DNA of 24,330 bases from Microdochium bolleyi (lineage: Eukaryota; Ascomycota; Sordariomycetes; Xylariales; Microdochiaceae): assembly GCA_001566295.1 (NCBI GenBank), contig KQ964316.1, forward strand, positions 1 through 24,330. The letters run 5' to 3'. Both the position numbers and the translations under genes were made by a program. Shown here one piece after another: positions 10,368-19,914 of this stretch (positions within the stretch are counted from its first letter, which is position 1; each line of letters opens with the position of its first letter). Below the pieces are notes generated by a model. The model was not told the origin of the DNA. It worked only from the letters and a program-made list of their open reading frames with translations, and did no database searches.

Positions 10368-12184
10368 CTACACCAGGGCGGGAGCAGGACGCGGCGTCAA
10401 CTTGACCATCATCTCTCCCTTGTCCCACAGGAGGAACATCTTCTGGTCGGACCAGTTCGAGCTCTGCGGCAGGAGCTCCAGGTCAAACGAGTACAGAAGG
10501 CGTGTCAGAATCAGGCGCATCTCGGCATACGCGAGGCTGTGAGTTTCCCATGGCGGGTTGTTAGCGAAATCGTCGAGGCAGCGTGGGAAGGGGGATTTCG
10601 GTGTGTAAGCAGGAGCGTAGGGGGCTCTTCTCTTTTATTTGTTTCACTCTCTCATTTTCGTTGAAGTGGTTTGCTTGTGCAAAAGACGCGGATACTTACT
10701 TCTTGCCGATGCAGTTGCGTGGACCAAAAGAAAATGGCTGCAGGACTTCACGGTTGTCGTTGGCGAAGCATGGGGGAGCGTTGGGGAGCCAGCGTTCGGG
10801 CACGAAGCGCTGTGGCTCGTAAAAGTTTTGACTCGACTGGAAGGCTGCCCACTGCGGGACGGAGGCACTGGTCTTTTGTTCAAGCATGGATTTGTCAGCT
10901 TGGCCAACTCGCACTGTTTTTCGAGCAAAACCCATGGCGTTTGAGGAGTCTCCTTACCTTGGCTGGTATGGAATGGCCGTCAATGGTTTCGCCGCCCTCT
11001 GGCACGATTCGGGGCAGATGCGAGGGTACGGGGGGGTCTAGTGAACATGGCCGTTGCGTTGTTAGTATTTACATATACTTGGCTGGTGCTCATAAGACCC
11101 GGAGGACCATAAGATTAGTACACCTACACATTCTAAAACCCTCACTGAATGTGGCAAGCAAGTAGTCGATCTGGTTGACCGAAACTATGTCGATCTTGTC
11201 TGCGCTGGAGAAGGTATCACGGATATGAGCCACGAGGGTGTCGTACTTGTCCCTGTTTGTTAGCAACTGGAAGGTGGTCCCGCTGAGCTGCGTAGCCGTC
11301 GTCTCGGAGCCCGCTGCGATCAGGATAACTGCGTTCTCGGAAATCTCCTCGTTGCTAAGCTCCTGCTCTTTGCCGCGGCCATTGTTGCGGAGGATATAAG
11401 ACATGAAATCCTCACGCTCAGTATTGCCCGACTTCACCCGTTGCATAGCTACCTCGTGGGACAACTGGAAGAGGCTGATAGCATCTTGTGCGTGACGCTT
11501 CGACGTGAAGAGGCGTGCAATGGGTTTCAAATAGGGATAGCGGTTTAAAGCGTGAGGGAAGGGTTGCTTTCGGATTGTGCCAAAGATCATTGCAATGAGG
11601 GGGCTGTACTGGCCAGACTCGAGACAACCAAAAGGCTTGCCAAAGGACAAGTCGCCAATAAGGTCAAAAGTTGTATAATTGTACCAGGCGACAAGATCCA
11701 CCGCCTCTCCCTTTGCAGCCTTCTCAGACAGCTTAGATAGGAGTAGGCTTGTGTAGCGCTGGATGACATCCTCTTGGCCGCGAAGAGCCTTTTCGGAGAA
11801 GGCGTGTGCCATGGTACGGCGCATGCGCTTATGGTCCTCATTGTTGGCCATAATGATATGGGGCGTGCCGGAGATGGTCTCAGTCTGAGATCTGAGATCC
11901 TTATCAAACGTGCGGGAGGAATCTGTCTTGTGGCCGTATATGATCTTCCATGACTCAGGGCTGATTGTTGAGATGTCGTAAGGCCCAAAACGGACTATTG
12001 GGCCATATTTGTCGTGAAAGCCCTTGAGCATGGTGTGCCAGTCGCCGATGATCCAGTGGTACAGGTAAAAGACGTCTGTGACCGCATAGTGCCTAGGACC
12101 AGGTACCTTGGAAAGGGAGTGAAAGAACAGGAGGTATACGGAGCGGATAATTAAAAAGACAGCGGCCTGTATGGCGTGGACCAT
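10368..12184 (-). CDS. Cytochrome P450 monooxygenase, four exons, apparently intact
   Basis: Exons are 12184-11128, 11037-10958, 10872-10700 and 10536-10368. Introns are 11127-11038 (branch TACTAAC), 10957-10873 and 10699-10537, and the exons sum to 492 codons plus stop. Visible features: N-terminal membrane anchor (AAVFLIIRSVYLLFF), proline hinge KVPGPRH, I-helix AGSETT (residues 291-296), ExxR as EGFR (348-351), PERW (404-407) and heme-binding FSFGPRNCIG with the ligand Cys433. The splice sites rebuild the expected MYPPVPSHLPRIVP and IPAK-TSASVPQWAAF blocks, which strongly supports the model. The closest look is to fungal CYP65-like (isotrichodermin C-15 hydroxylase type) enzymes that hydroxylate secondary metabolites at the ER with a P450 reductase; the substrate is not inferable. 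The spacing to the next motifs is normal and I see no damage. A short non-conserved upstream exon cannot be excluded. Confidence 0.9.
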
Positions 12185-14176
12185 TAGCTATGGGGATACT
12201 CTTGCATACTAGCAGTGATGTGCTTACCGCGACCGCTAGAGCGGCTGCCGAGTGAAGAATCGGAATAGCCATTTTTGGTACAGTCTGACTGTGTAAGTGT
12301 CAGGCAGTGTTGGCTAGGTCTCAGAACATGGCAGAAGACAACACAAATAGAACCAGCGATACTTGTATGATGTCTAGCACACGCGTCGTGACCCAGCCGA
12401 GTCAGTCTTGACCTGGACACCACAGGCCGGATCACCCGGCTACTAGCCATGACTCGAGCCGTGAGCCCGGGTTGTTCCACCTCGCCACCTTCCCAAGGGT
12501 GCGAGTGCCAGTCGTAGTGTAGTCGTGGCAACTGCCAGGCCAATAAGAAGTGACCGGGCTCGGCCGCTCGGTGGCGTGAACGGTCCGTCTTGGCGGCCGA
12601 GATCGCCCTAGCACAATGTGTTTGACGACACTTGAGAGACTAGTAGTGTCACCGCCGCTGCGGTCTACTTTAGGGAACTTTCATTGGACGCACAGCGCGG
12701 CAAGCACGCAGTGCAGTAACCTAAATTGTTGTGGCGGCCTGGATCTGATGCTTCCACGGCGCCGCTGGTGGACTTTGACCCGGAGGCGGATCATCCCGAC
12801 TCGGAGACTTTCAAGTTTACACAGACCATCTTTTGTGGGACCAAGATCCTCATTTATGTTCTGAAAAGGTCACTAGCAAGGCATCTAGAGGCAGGTTCCT
12901 TGCATTCTTCCGCCACGTCATGACGTACCTCTGTCCTGGTGTTTACCTCCTTCTTTGTCGTCAAGGTCGTCTCATAGTAACGCGACCTCAGATTTACCCT
13001 CTCCGTTATTGTGGAACTCAGGCTGTGGCCTAATAATTACAGCCCCGGGACAGACCAGGGGTAGGATCTGCCGATGCACCATCACTCATTGCGGGTTGTG
13101 TCAGGCCTTTGTAGCTAGTCTAGCCACCCTCCCACTTGATGCAGGGATCCTGACAGAAGCCATATGCATACACAGATCGATGTTTACTCGAACGCAAACT
13201 ATCTTCGCTGGGCCGGGAAAGCTCCGCGACATAGTAAATGAAAAAAAAAAAAAAAAAAAACAGGGATTATGTTCGATGAAAACTGCGGAGTTCAGAGTAC
13301 AGATCAGCCCACTTATTCCTTGGCCAATATCTCGCAGGGACCGGCAGACGCTCTTCCCGCTGCCGTTAGTTAAATCGGAAGCTGCACTTGACCCACACTC
13401 GGGTTCGCGGGGACGATGATGAACCCGAGCTGCTTGATGCTGTGCCTAGCAACACGTCACTAATTCACCTTTGCCGCCCAGTCACTTGTTCATCTATTTT
13501 TGGAATCAGGATACGAACCCCATGCCCTAGCCTTACCTGCGGTCATTTTTACTCTCCACAGGGCGCCACCGTGCTCGCATTTGTACCACATCCTCTGCTT
13601 TCGTTGCCGCCATCGTTGCGGTCAAGTACAGATTTTGGATGATGGTGACACCGAGCTGCCGCTTGTCAGGTACTTGGCCATCGCACCTTCATAATTCCAT
13701 CCATATCACAACGATCTGGCTTTAGCTAGAGCACATTAAACGGGGAACTGCTGGATCGACCATATTTGAAATATAGGGAGGTCCACTTTTCTACACAAAA
13801 TAGACCTCGGACTGCCGTTGTCTACACTCGTATACAATATACGAGTACGACATCAACCTTTTGCTTTAAAATGGAGCAATAATTACTCCGCTGTCGCTGC
13901 AACTGACCAATGGTGAAAGCTCAACATATCCTGCGGCTCGGTGCACCATAGTATCATGACCGGACTCGCCCTGCGGTGGGGTGCAGCCATGCTGCAGGCT
14001 AGTGAGGATTGGGCGGCTTCTGCCGTCATGGCCCGTGCCCGAGTAAGCCGCAAGTCTGGCCCCGGGTCGGTGTCTAGGACATCGAATGTCGTTTTCTGTC
14101 GGAGTTGCTATATCTCTTGAAAACGACGCAACTTCCAAGCAGGTAACCCAATTGTCCGGAACTAATATTTGTTTAA
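12185..14176. other. Long stretch without a supportable gene; contains an A20 tract
   Basis: The upstream region of the P450 is followed by unassigned DNA. One plus-strand segment (about 12732-12870) reads PLVDFDPEADHPDSETFKF and then TQTIFCGTKILIYVLK, which looks protein-like but matches nothing I recognise and is short. A run of 20 A lies at 13241-13260. A short frame at 14086 (MSFSVGVAISLENDA) could be a 5' exon of the DUF6601 gene but is not supported by a clear intron. Confidence 0.45.
13241..13260 (+). repeat. A20 homopolymer
   Basis: Twenty consecutive A residues follow AAATG. There is no adjacent reverse transcriptase or target duplication to make it a retroposon tail. Confidence 0.9.
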
Positions 14177-15130
14177 AGAGATACGACAGCCCTAGAAAAA
14201 GAACGGCCCTTTGCCTTTGCGCATCAGCTAACACGGGAGCAAGACGAGCCGCCCCGGCACGTGCCGGGACACCCCCGCGTTCCTCTGGAGGACCGGAGCA
14301 AGGTGTGGGACTTGCTGGCCAGAGAATTCTGCTCGGACGATCTGAATCGGGTCGCCAACAGGCTCTGGTGGATGTCAAAACAGGACAGCGGAAACATCTC
14401 ACCGCTCCACCGGCAGCTGGGGAAATGACGCACCATCGTCGTCACGAAGGACCCGAAGCTCCACTTGGTGTGGATCTACGACCGCGTCTTCATCAAGCCG
14501 CTCCCGCGATACATCGGCTCGTATGCGTTTTGGCGGGACTATCTCTGCACGGAGGCTGGTAGCGGAGGACGAGGAGAAGGCATCCGAGGAGCGGCGCTGG
14601 GCTACTTGCGGACCTACTATCACCTCGTGAAGTACGAGTCGGACTTGCGTATCGCCCAGGACCCCAGCCTGTGCCTCGTCCCGCCGGACATCACCTGGGA
14701 GCAGTTCTGCGACTTCACGTCCAGCCTGGGCGACGTTGCAGACCGGGACGTCTCTCTGCGCTACACCTACGTCGAGATTCGCCTGACGCGGCTTAAATTG
14801 TACGCTCCGCTCCTCCTCGGCAAGTCGCACTTCCAGAGGGTCGAGTACCAGTACGGGTCCTACTTTGCGCGCTTCTTCGGGCCGATCCTGTTCGTGATCG
14901 GGTTCGCGTCGGTGGTCCTAAGCGGAATGCAGGTCCTCGTCGCGGTCGGGAACGGCGAGGAGGGTGGTTGGAGGGGGGCGGCGTTCTGGATCAGCGTCAT
15001 AGTGATCGCGTTGTCCAGCATCGTCCTCTTCGCTCTGGGCCTCCTCCTGGTGTACAAGGTGGCGAAGGAGTGGAAGTTTGCGATTCGCGACCGTCTGCGG
15101 TTGTTGGAGGAGAAGCGGGCGGCGGGGTGA
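14177..15130 (+). pseudogene. DUF6601 fungal membrane protein with a premature TGA
   Basis: One frame from 14177 reads ERPFAFAHQLTREQDE, VPLEDRSKVWDLLARE, LWWMSKQDSGNISPLHRQLG, K-stop, then RTIVVTKDPKLHLVWIYDRV, FIKPLPRYIGSYAFW, ITWEQFC, and two C-terminal membrane segments (FFGPILFVIGFASVVLSGMQ and AAFWISVIVIALSSIVLFAL), ending at TGA 15128-15130. The order matches fungal DUF6601 proteins, integral membrane proteins of unknown function. The internal stop TGA at 14426-14428 sits between two conserved blocks in the same frame, where relatives have an Arg or Gly, so a single C-to-T change (CGA to TGA) explains it. The frame begins after TAA at 14174 with no ATG before the conserved region, so the start exon is missing or unresolved. 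A shortened protein could start at ATG 14465 (MVWIYDRV), losing the first conserved block. Confidence 0.75.
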
Positions 15131-16180
15131 CGGTCTTATGTCTGTTCGAGTCTTACTTAGCAGCTGCACATCTTAGAATTATCCACTTCCCGTCATGTCG
15201 CCATCTATTGGGCTCCAGGATCTGAGAAGCGGGATGGCCCGTAGCGCGGACAGGATGCGAATCTGTCATTTCGGTTAGCAGACACTAGCCTCCGCGTTCG
15301 CGCCCTCACGACAGGCCATCAATCCCCTGGCATCTGTCTTGTACCACCTGCGTACCCTTCACCTGGTCGAGGGGACGAACTGGTGTGACTCTCCGGACTC
15401 CCGGAGACCCGGCCGTCTTAGTGCGCTATCTTGCCCAGGAGCCATACCCAGGCGGCCCTCACTGGTCCGCACCAGACGGCGCCCAAAGCCTCGTCTGCCT
15501 TGCACGAGTGATGATCCAAACGGGTGGTATAATACCGCTGTGCGGACCTGAGCTGGGTAACTAGCCTGGCAGCGGCTCCTCTCAACCGCGCTGAGCAATT
15601 AGCCTGCTCTTCAGCTCGGGCCGACGTCGTGCCCCGCGCCGGATACATCTTTGGACTCCGAGCCGGGAATCTATGACGGGATCATGCTGTATCAATGCGG
15701 CGGTCATAAAGGGCAGGCGGCCCACAACTTTCACCTAAATACTAGCCACGCCTAGCATGACAACATATCGCCCTCTTCTTCCGGTTCAGGCTGCGTCCAG
15801 AAAACGGCTAATGCCCTCACCACCGTGCGTGGGGGTCATTCGACGAATGCGATCGAGCAATAGCAGCTCAGAGATTCCGACGTTTGGCTTCCTTTACACT
15901 GTACCTTTTCGGGTTATTTGTCCAGGTGGTATTCTCAAAGAGTATTTTTTTCTGCGCCTGTCGCATCCCAAGCTCTGCACCTGCCCCTCGACCACCTCAT
16001 ATCTTGGCACCGGCTGTTAGCCGGCTGTTAGGGCAGGGTTTAGCCGCCTAGTGTTGCAGCCGACATTGCACGTAAATTCTCGTCTCTATCATTCAGGAAC
16101 GAGGAGCGCTTCAAGGTGTGGACGGCGCAACATCCTACACTTCTCCCGGATGGCACTCCCGAGGAATTTGCCTGCGGCGA
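15131..16180. other. No supportable gene; small tandem duplication
   Basis: Only short overlapping open frames on both strands. An 11-bp direct duplication, CCGGCTGTTAG twice, lies at about 16010-16030. Nothing else is recognised. Confidence 0.5.
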
Positions 16181-16792
16181 TCAGGCGGGTGGCGCGGCTT
16201 CTAGAGACGGACACAGCTTGACTGTGCCGTTCTGGCCTCGAGTGGATGTCGTGGGGCCCAGTCGTTGGTACGTCACAGTGAGCGCGCCACACGACCCCAG
16301 TGAATGCAACTCATGCATGTTCAATGCTCTCCAAGCGCATATGCGAGTCCGAGTTGGTGGAAGAAACATGGTGGCGTGGAGATGATTCGCTACCGCAAGG
16401 CCGAGGCTGCGGAGGAAGGCCTCGTGCGCGGCGAGCAGCTGCGGGACGGCGGCCGGGAACAGCGTGCTGGAGGACGTGAGCCAGCGGCTGCACAGGTCGT
16501 GGCGGGCCGCCTCGAGCACGCCGTGCAGCCACCAGGAGGACCAGGCCTGGTTCGTAGGGTCGCCTTTGCTCAAGGCACCCTTGCTAGAGGCGCCCTTGCT
16601 GGAGTGGACCTTGCTAGAGGGCATATTGAAGCAATGATCATTGTAGGCCAGAAGGTATTCAGTGTTCGAAAGATGATCTGTGTGTGAAGTGAAGGTGACG
16701 CCAACAAAGTAAGCGTCGCGTGCAGGGCCAGGGTCGTGTCCGTCGGGCCAACCTATCTGATACGTCCGGCTCCACTTAGCACCTGCACCTCA
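16181..16792 (-). CDS. Unrecognised coding-like segment with in-frame 15-bp repeats
   Basis: One minus-strand frame is open from the TGA at 16792-16790 to its stop at 16181. The internal part looks protein-like: KWSRTYQIGWPDGHDPGP, RDAYFVGVTFTSHTDH, LSNTEYLLAYNDHCFN, then Ser/Lys/Gly repeats, then WWLHGVLEAARHDLCSRWLT and AVPQLLAAHEAFLRSLGLAV. The first ATG in frame is 16624, but the frame looks coding well upstream of it, so the true start is probably in an exon further up (16800 or beyond). The last 60 or so codons (after HATMFLPP) look less convincing and may be intronic. I do not recognise the family. It could be a gene fragment. No paralogue is in the window. Confidence 0.35.
16559..16624. 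repeat. 15-bp imperfect tandem repeat, about four units
   Basis: Units of the type GGCGCCCTTGCTAGA follow each other with small changes. On the minus strand they encode KVHSS, KGASS, KGALS, KGDPT, so length change by whole units keeps the frame. Confidence 0.7.
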
Positions 16793-17138
16793 CCCCGCTC
16801 GTCGTCGCGGTTGACCATATTTCATCCGCGAAACCGCTCCATTCTCCGAATGCTCGTCCGCGCGAACGATCCCCGCTCCAGTTTCGCAGGAAAGACAGCG
16901 GCACGCACGCCATTCGCTGCCACTAACTAGAGTCTTCGCTGTGGGGTTCGACGATGCCAGACCAACGTTGCCCGTGATGCAGCATATAAGGCCTCCTTCC
17001 TCCTCTGTTGCTATGGCCCAGACTCAGGCAAAGATAGCCGCCCAGGACGCGCGTAGTTTTCCAGGAGATCAAGGTTTGTTTCATGAGCTTTTAAGAGGTC
17101 GCGGCTGACCGTGATTAGTCTCACAACGAAGTGCTTCG
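16793..17138. other. No gene seen; presumed upstream region of the DUF7924 gene
   Basis: No reading frame with recognisable content on either strand. It holds the probable promoter of the plus-strand gene that starts at 17139. I see no clear TATA box at the expected distance. Confidence 0.4.
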
Positions 17139-17663
17139 ATGCCCGGACCTCGCCGTTGCAACACACATCCTTCGTCGCCCACCAGCGAGCGTGCATTTAT
17201 TAACGATAGAGCGCGAAAGAGAATCATCGAGGACACCAGCAATTATGCTTCTCAACCGCCTCTGAAGCGACTACGGCCATCGGTGGAGGAGTCATCATTG
17301 GCGGACAGACGCATCGGTTACGCGGTCGAATACTGGACACGAGAAGGAACCTGGCCACCATACTTCGAGCACGACATGGAACACGCACTGGCAAGAAAGC
17401 GCTCGTTACCCTCACTTCGCCGTAAACGATCAGACTCGTCGACGCCTACGACACCAAGCGATCAGAAGCCGCGCGAAGAAAAGAGTGCTCAGTATCGCGA
17501 TTCACGATATGAAACTCTACTCAACACGAAGAGTACATACATGATCAAGTCGAAGTTGGATAACGTACTCCATAAGTGGGTGGATCACCCAAGTGGATGG
17601 ATCAGTCTTCGGGCACTCGTGAGATGGTGTCTAAGTTATTTCAACCACAACGCCTCAAATTGA
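17139..17663 (+). pseudogene. DUF7924 gene, N-terminal part, cut off by the Fot1-like element
   Basis: ATG 17139 opens MPGPRRCNTHPSSPTSER, then RARKRIIEDTSNYASQ, PLKRLRPSVEES, IGYAVEYWTREGTWPPYFE, LARKRSLPSLRRKRSDSS, TPTTPSDQKPREEKSAQYR, DSRYETLLNTKSTYMIKSKL. This is the usual front of a large fungal family (DUF7924), normally 400-550 aa, with basic low-complexity DNA before the folded domain; its function is unknown. At KSKL, where relatives go on with GI and the conserved domain, the frame crosses into the terminal repeat of the transposon at 17563 and ends after about 33 unrelated codons at 17663. The real gene stops at about 17562. The missing two thirds are not found right of the element. 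Confidence 0.8.
17563..17606 (+). repeat. Left terminal inverted repeat of the Fot1-like element
   Basis: It starts ACGTACTCCATAAGTGGG and matches the reverse complement of the right end over about 44 positions with some 15 mismatches, twelve of them transitions. This arm is the more A/T-shifted of the pair. Confidence 0.85.
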
Positions 17664-17669
17664 TCAAAA

Positions 17670-19314
17670 CTATTCGGAATCCTCTTCTTCAGAGGTAGAC
17701 TCAACTTTCTGACAAGTACGCGCATTATAGCCGGGCTCACCGCAGACACCACAGCGTCGTGCACGCGTTTCTATCCTCCTCGCCCGACTACCATTTTGAC
17801 TCGTTTCTACCTGTAACTGCTGCGTCGCATCAATTTGATCCTTCAAGTCCATTGCCTGACTAATAGTTAGGGACCCTCCTTTCTATAATTGTCTTCTTTT
17901 TGTACGGCGACGGCGGCTAAGGCGGTCATTTGCATCTCGAAGCTCGGCTAGGTCGCTCTCCATAAGGGTCTGTTTATATACCATCATCACCATCCCCTTC
18001 TTCAGTTGCTGCAGGCTTGCAATCACTGATGATGGAGAGCTACTTTGATGTCGAGCGATGCGATTCTTGATATATTCAGTCTGTGATTCCGCCTCGATCG
18101 GGTTGTTTGGCGTCTTCGAGACCCAGGGTAGCGGTAAGCCGGTAGAGGACCTAGGCGGTGTTGGCGTCCGAAGCTTCACATCTAGCTGTGAAATCACATA
18201 ACTCGGGTCGTACGGTACTAGGCCAGTTGCTCGAAAGCCTGCTTGGATGTTTGGCTTGGTCATTGCAGCATTATACGCCTTGTAAAAGGCTGGGAGGAAG
18301 TCCTCCTTTGCGATGTGGGTAATATGCGCCCGCATTAGACCCTTGATTTCTTTACCGTACGCCCGTTTCAGAGGCCTAAAGCACCCGACATCGAGAGGCT
18401 GGAGCTTATGCGACGAATGAGCAGGCATACAGAGCGTTACGATATTCTGTTCCTTGCAATAGAGCTCGAAATCGGTCGAATGGTGGCTCTCGTGGCCGTC
18501 GAGGATTAGGAGCCGGTGGGTGCCCTTCGTACGACCTTTTGTATAGAAATCGAAGTGTTTTACCCATTCTAGGCCTCGCTCGTTCGTCGTCCACCCGTTC
18601 TCGGAGAGTGCGATTACCCAGTCGGGCGGTAGAGGGCTGTCGGACGTCCAGGAGTCGAGGTGGACCTTGCCTGCGAAGATGATGTATGGCGGGATCGAAT
18701 TGCCGGACGACCCAATGCACTGGATAGCTGTAACCCATTCCTGATTGCCTTATTGTACGGCTCTAGGCCTTCCGCGTCGATCGGAGGTTGTAACGACAGT
18801 CTCGGCGGAGATCTTACCCATCGCGAAGCCTGTCTCATCGAAGTTATAGATGTCGTTATCGTGGATACCGTATTTCGCGATTACGTTCCGTACGAGTGAA
18901 AACCACGCGCGATACGCGTCTGGATCTTCGCAGAGGACTCTCTTATAGTCGATTCTTCGATTGAAACGCGTACGGAGCTCAGGTCGTCGTCGTACGAAGT
19001 TTGTAGCCCAGTTCTTTCCGACGCGCGGCGCGTCGCGTTTGGTAAGGAGTCGATCCGCCATTCCTCGAACACCACGAAGGCGCGGTGGAAACGATCGCGA
19101 ATCTAGGTCGATTACGTATCGTACAATGCTGTCCTCTTCGTAAGAGGTCAGTTTCTTACAGGGTGGTCTAGTATCTCGTTGCGAAGGTCGGCCGTAGTGT
19201 CGTCGTCGAGGGTACATTGTAGATCTGTGCAGCCTTACGTAGGCTTAATTTTGGGTCGGATTGGAGCGCATTTAGCGCTAGAACCAAATCACTTTCAATT
19301 GATTGTCGTCCCAT
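17670..19314 (-). pseudogene. Fot1/pogo-type transposase (HTH, CENP-B-like, DDE) with two stops and a frameshift
   Basis: ATG 19314 gives MGRQSIESDLVLALNALQSD and LSLRKAAQIYNVP, a Psq-type HTH. A short deletion near 19190-19215 then shifts the frame, and the protein goes on as RRRHYGRPSQRDTRPPCKKL, VRYVIDLDSRSFPPRL (CENP-B type DNA-binding), VGKNWATNFVRRRPELRTRF, IYNFDETGFAMG (first Asp), TAA at 18752-18750, GNQEWVTAIQCIG, LLILDGHESHHS (second Asp), LQPLDVGCFRPLK (third Asp), FRATGLVPYDP, TAG at 17885-17883, then KGGSLTISQAMDLKDQIDAT and a C-terminal zinc knuckle CGVCGEPGYNARTC. Both stops are in frame with conserved sequence on each side. The knuckle has Tyr where relatives have His. In a live element this enzyme would cut and paste at TA sites in the nucleus. 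Confidence 0.92.
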
Positions 19315-19368
19315 GATTAAAGGTAGGGAAAAAGGAGAAAGAAGGGAACCTCAATGAAATTGCAGGAA

Positions 19369-19412
19369 GGTGACCCGTTCACCCGTGTGACCCGCTCACC
19401 CGTGGATTACGT
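19369..19412 (-). repeat. Right terminal inverted repeat of the Fot1-like element
   Basis: Read on the minus strand it begins ACGTAATCCACGGGTGAGCG, close to intact fungal Fot1-like ends. It contains two spaced GGGTGA-GGGTCAC units that may be transposase binding sites. Confidence 0.85.
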
Positions 19413-19914
19413 GTGCAGACTGTCTCTGTTGCGGTAGCGTCTTGCGCAAGTGCTGGTTCAGGCAGCAGGTCCTGGGACGACGGCGCGTAGCGTGCATGAG
19501 AGGCTCTAAAAATAGCATATGTGCGCTGCGGGGAAATATGCTCATGTACCCAGGTACACTTCTCTGGGGGATTTCTAGTTTGGCAATTTGCTTGGCGCTA
19601 GAATCCGTACCCGAGAAACAGAGATCAGGCTTCGTTGTATCAAAGGTTGCGTTTCTGGAATCTGTCCTCTGATGTATGCAAGACTCGTTTGTGTTTAAAA
19701 CAGTTCATCGGCCTCGGGAATGTTCAGGCTCGATTCACAAGCGGATGCATCTGCGCTACCATGGGCAATCAGTGGAGAACCTTTTCGTGGTGGGTTAACA
19801 GTGTCAGTGAAGATGAAGTCATTGATAATGAGGCAAGTTATGACCTGCACCGTGCTTCCACAGTGGCTAACAACACTGTAGTACTTACTCGCTCTGGACA
19901 AGCTTTGTTCCAAG
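19413..19914. other. No supportable gene between the transposon and the Ulp1-like gene
   Basis: This does not continue the DUF7924 protein in any plus-strand frame. It has short open frames without domains and presumably holds the promoter of the gene starting at 19915. Confidence 0.5.

Larger units (their letters stand above)
17563..19412 (-). mobile_element. Fot1-like (Tc1/mariner-pogo) DNA transposon, 1,850 bp, inactive
   Basis: The element is bounded by terminal inverted repeats of about 44 bp at 17563-17606 and 19369-19412 and encodes a pogo/Fot1 transposase on the minus strand. Its 1.85-kb size is typical for fungal Fot1-like elements. The left flank is TA (17561-17562), the expected target, but the right flank is GT, so the TA duplication is not preserved. 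The transposase is broken in several places, so the copy could move only if a functional transposase is supplied from elsewhere. It sits inside the DUF7924 reading frame. Confidence 0.9.

Noticed and set aside
13241..13260. A20 tract as the tail of a LINE or processed retroposon
   Set aside because: No coding sequence, target duplication or reverse transcriptase is linked to it.
13500..13570. tRNA-like T-loop sequence on the minus strand
   Set aside because: The T-stem does not pair and no cloverleaf arms or acceptor stem could be found.
13866..14402. Minus-strand 178-codon frame
   Set aside because: It is antisense to the conserved DUF6601 coding sequence.
16020..16042. TTAGGG as telomeric repeat
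   Set aside because: Single occurrence, not in tandem; chance hexamer.
18406..18738. Minus-strand 110-codon frame (MGYSYPVHWVVRQFD)
   Set aside because: Wrong frame of the transposase; the true frame carries the DDE motifs.
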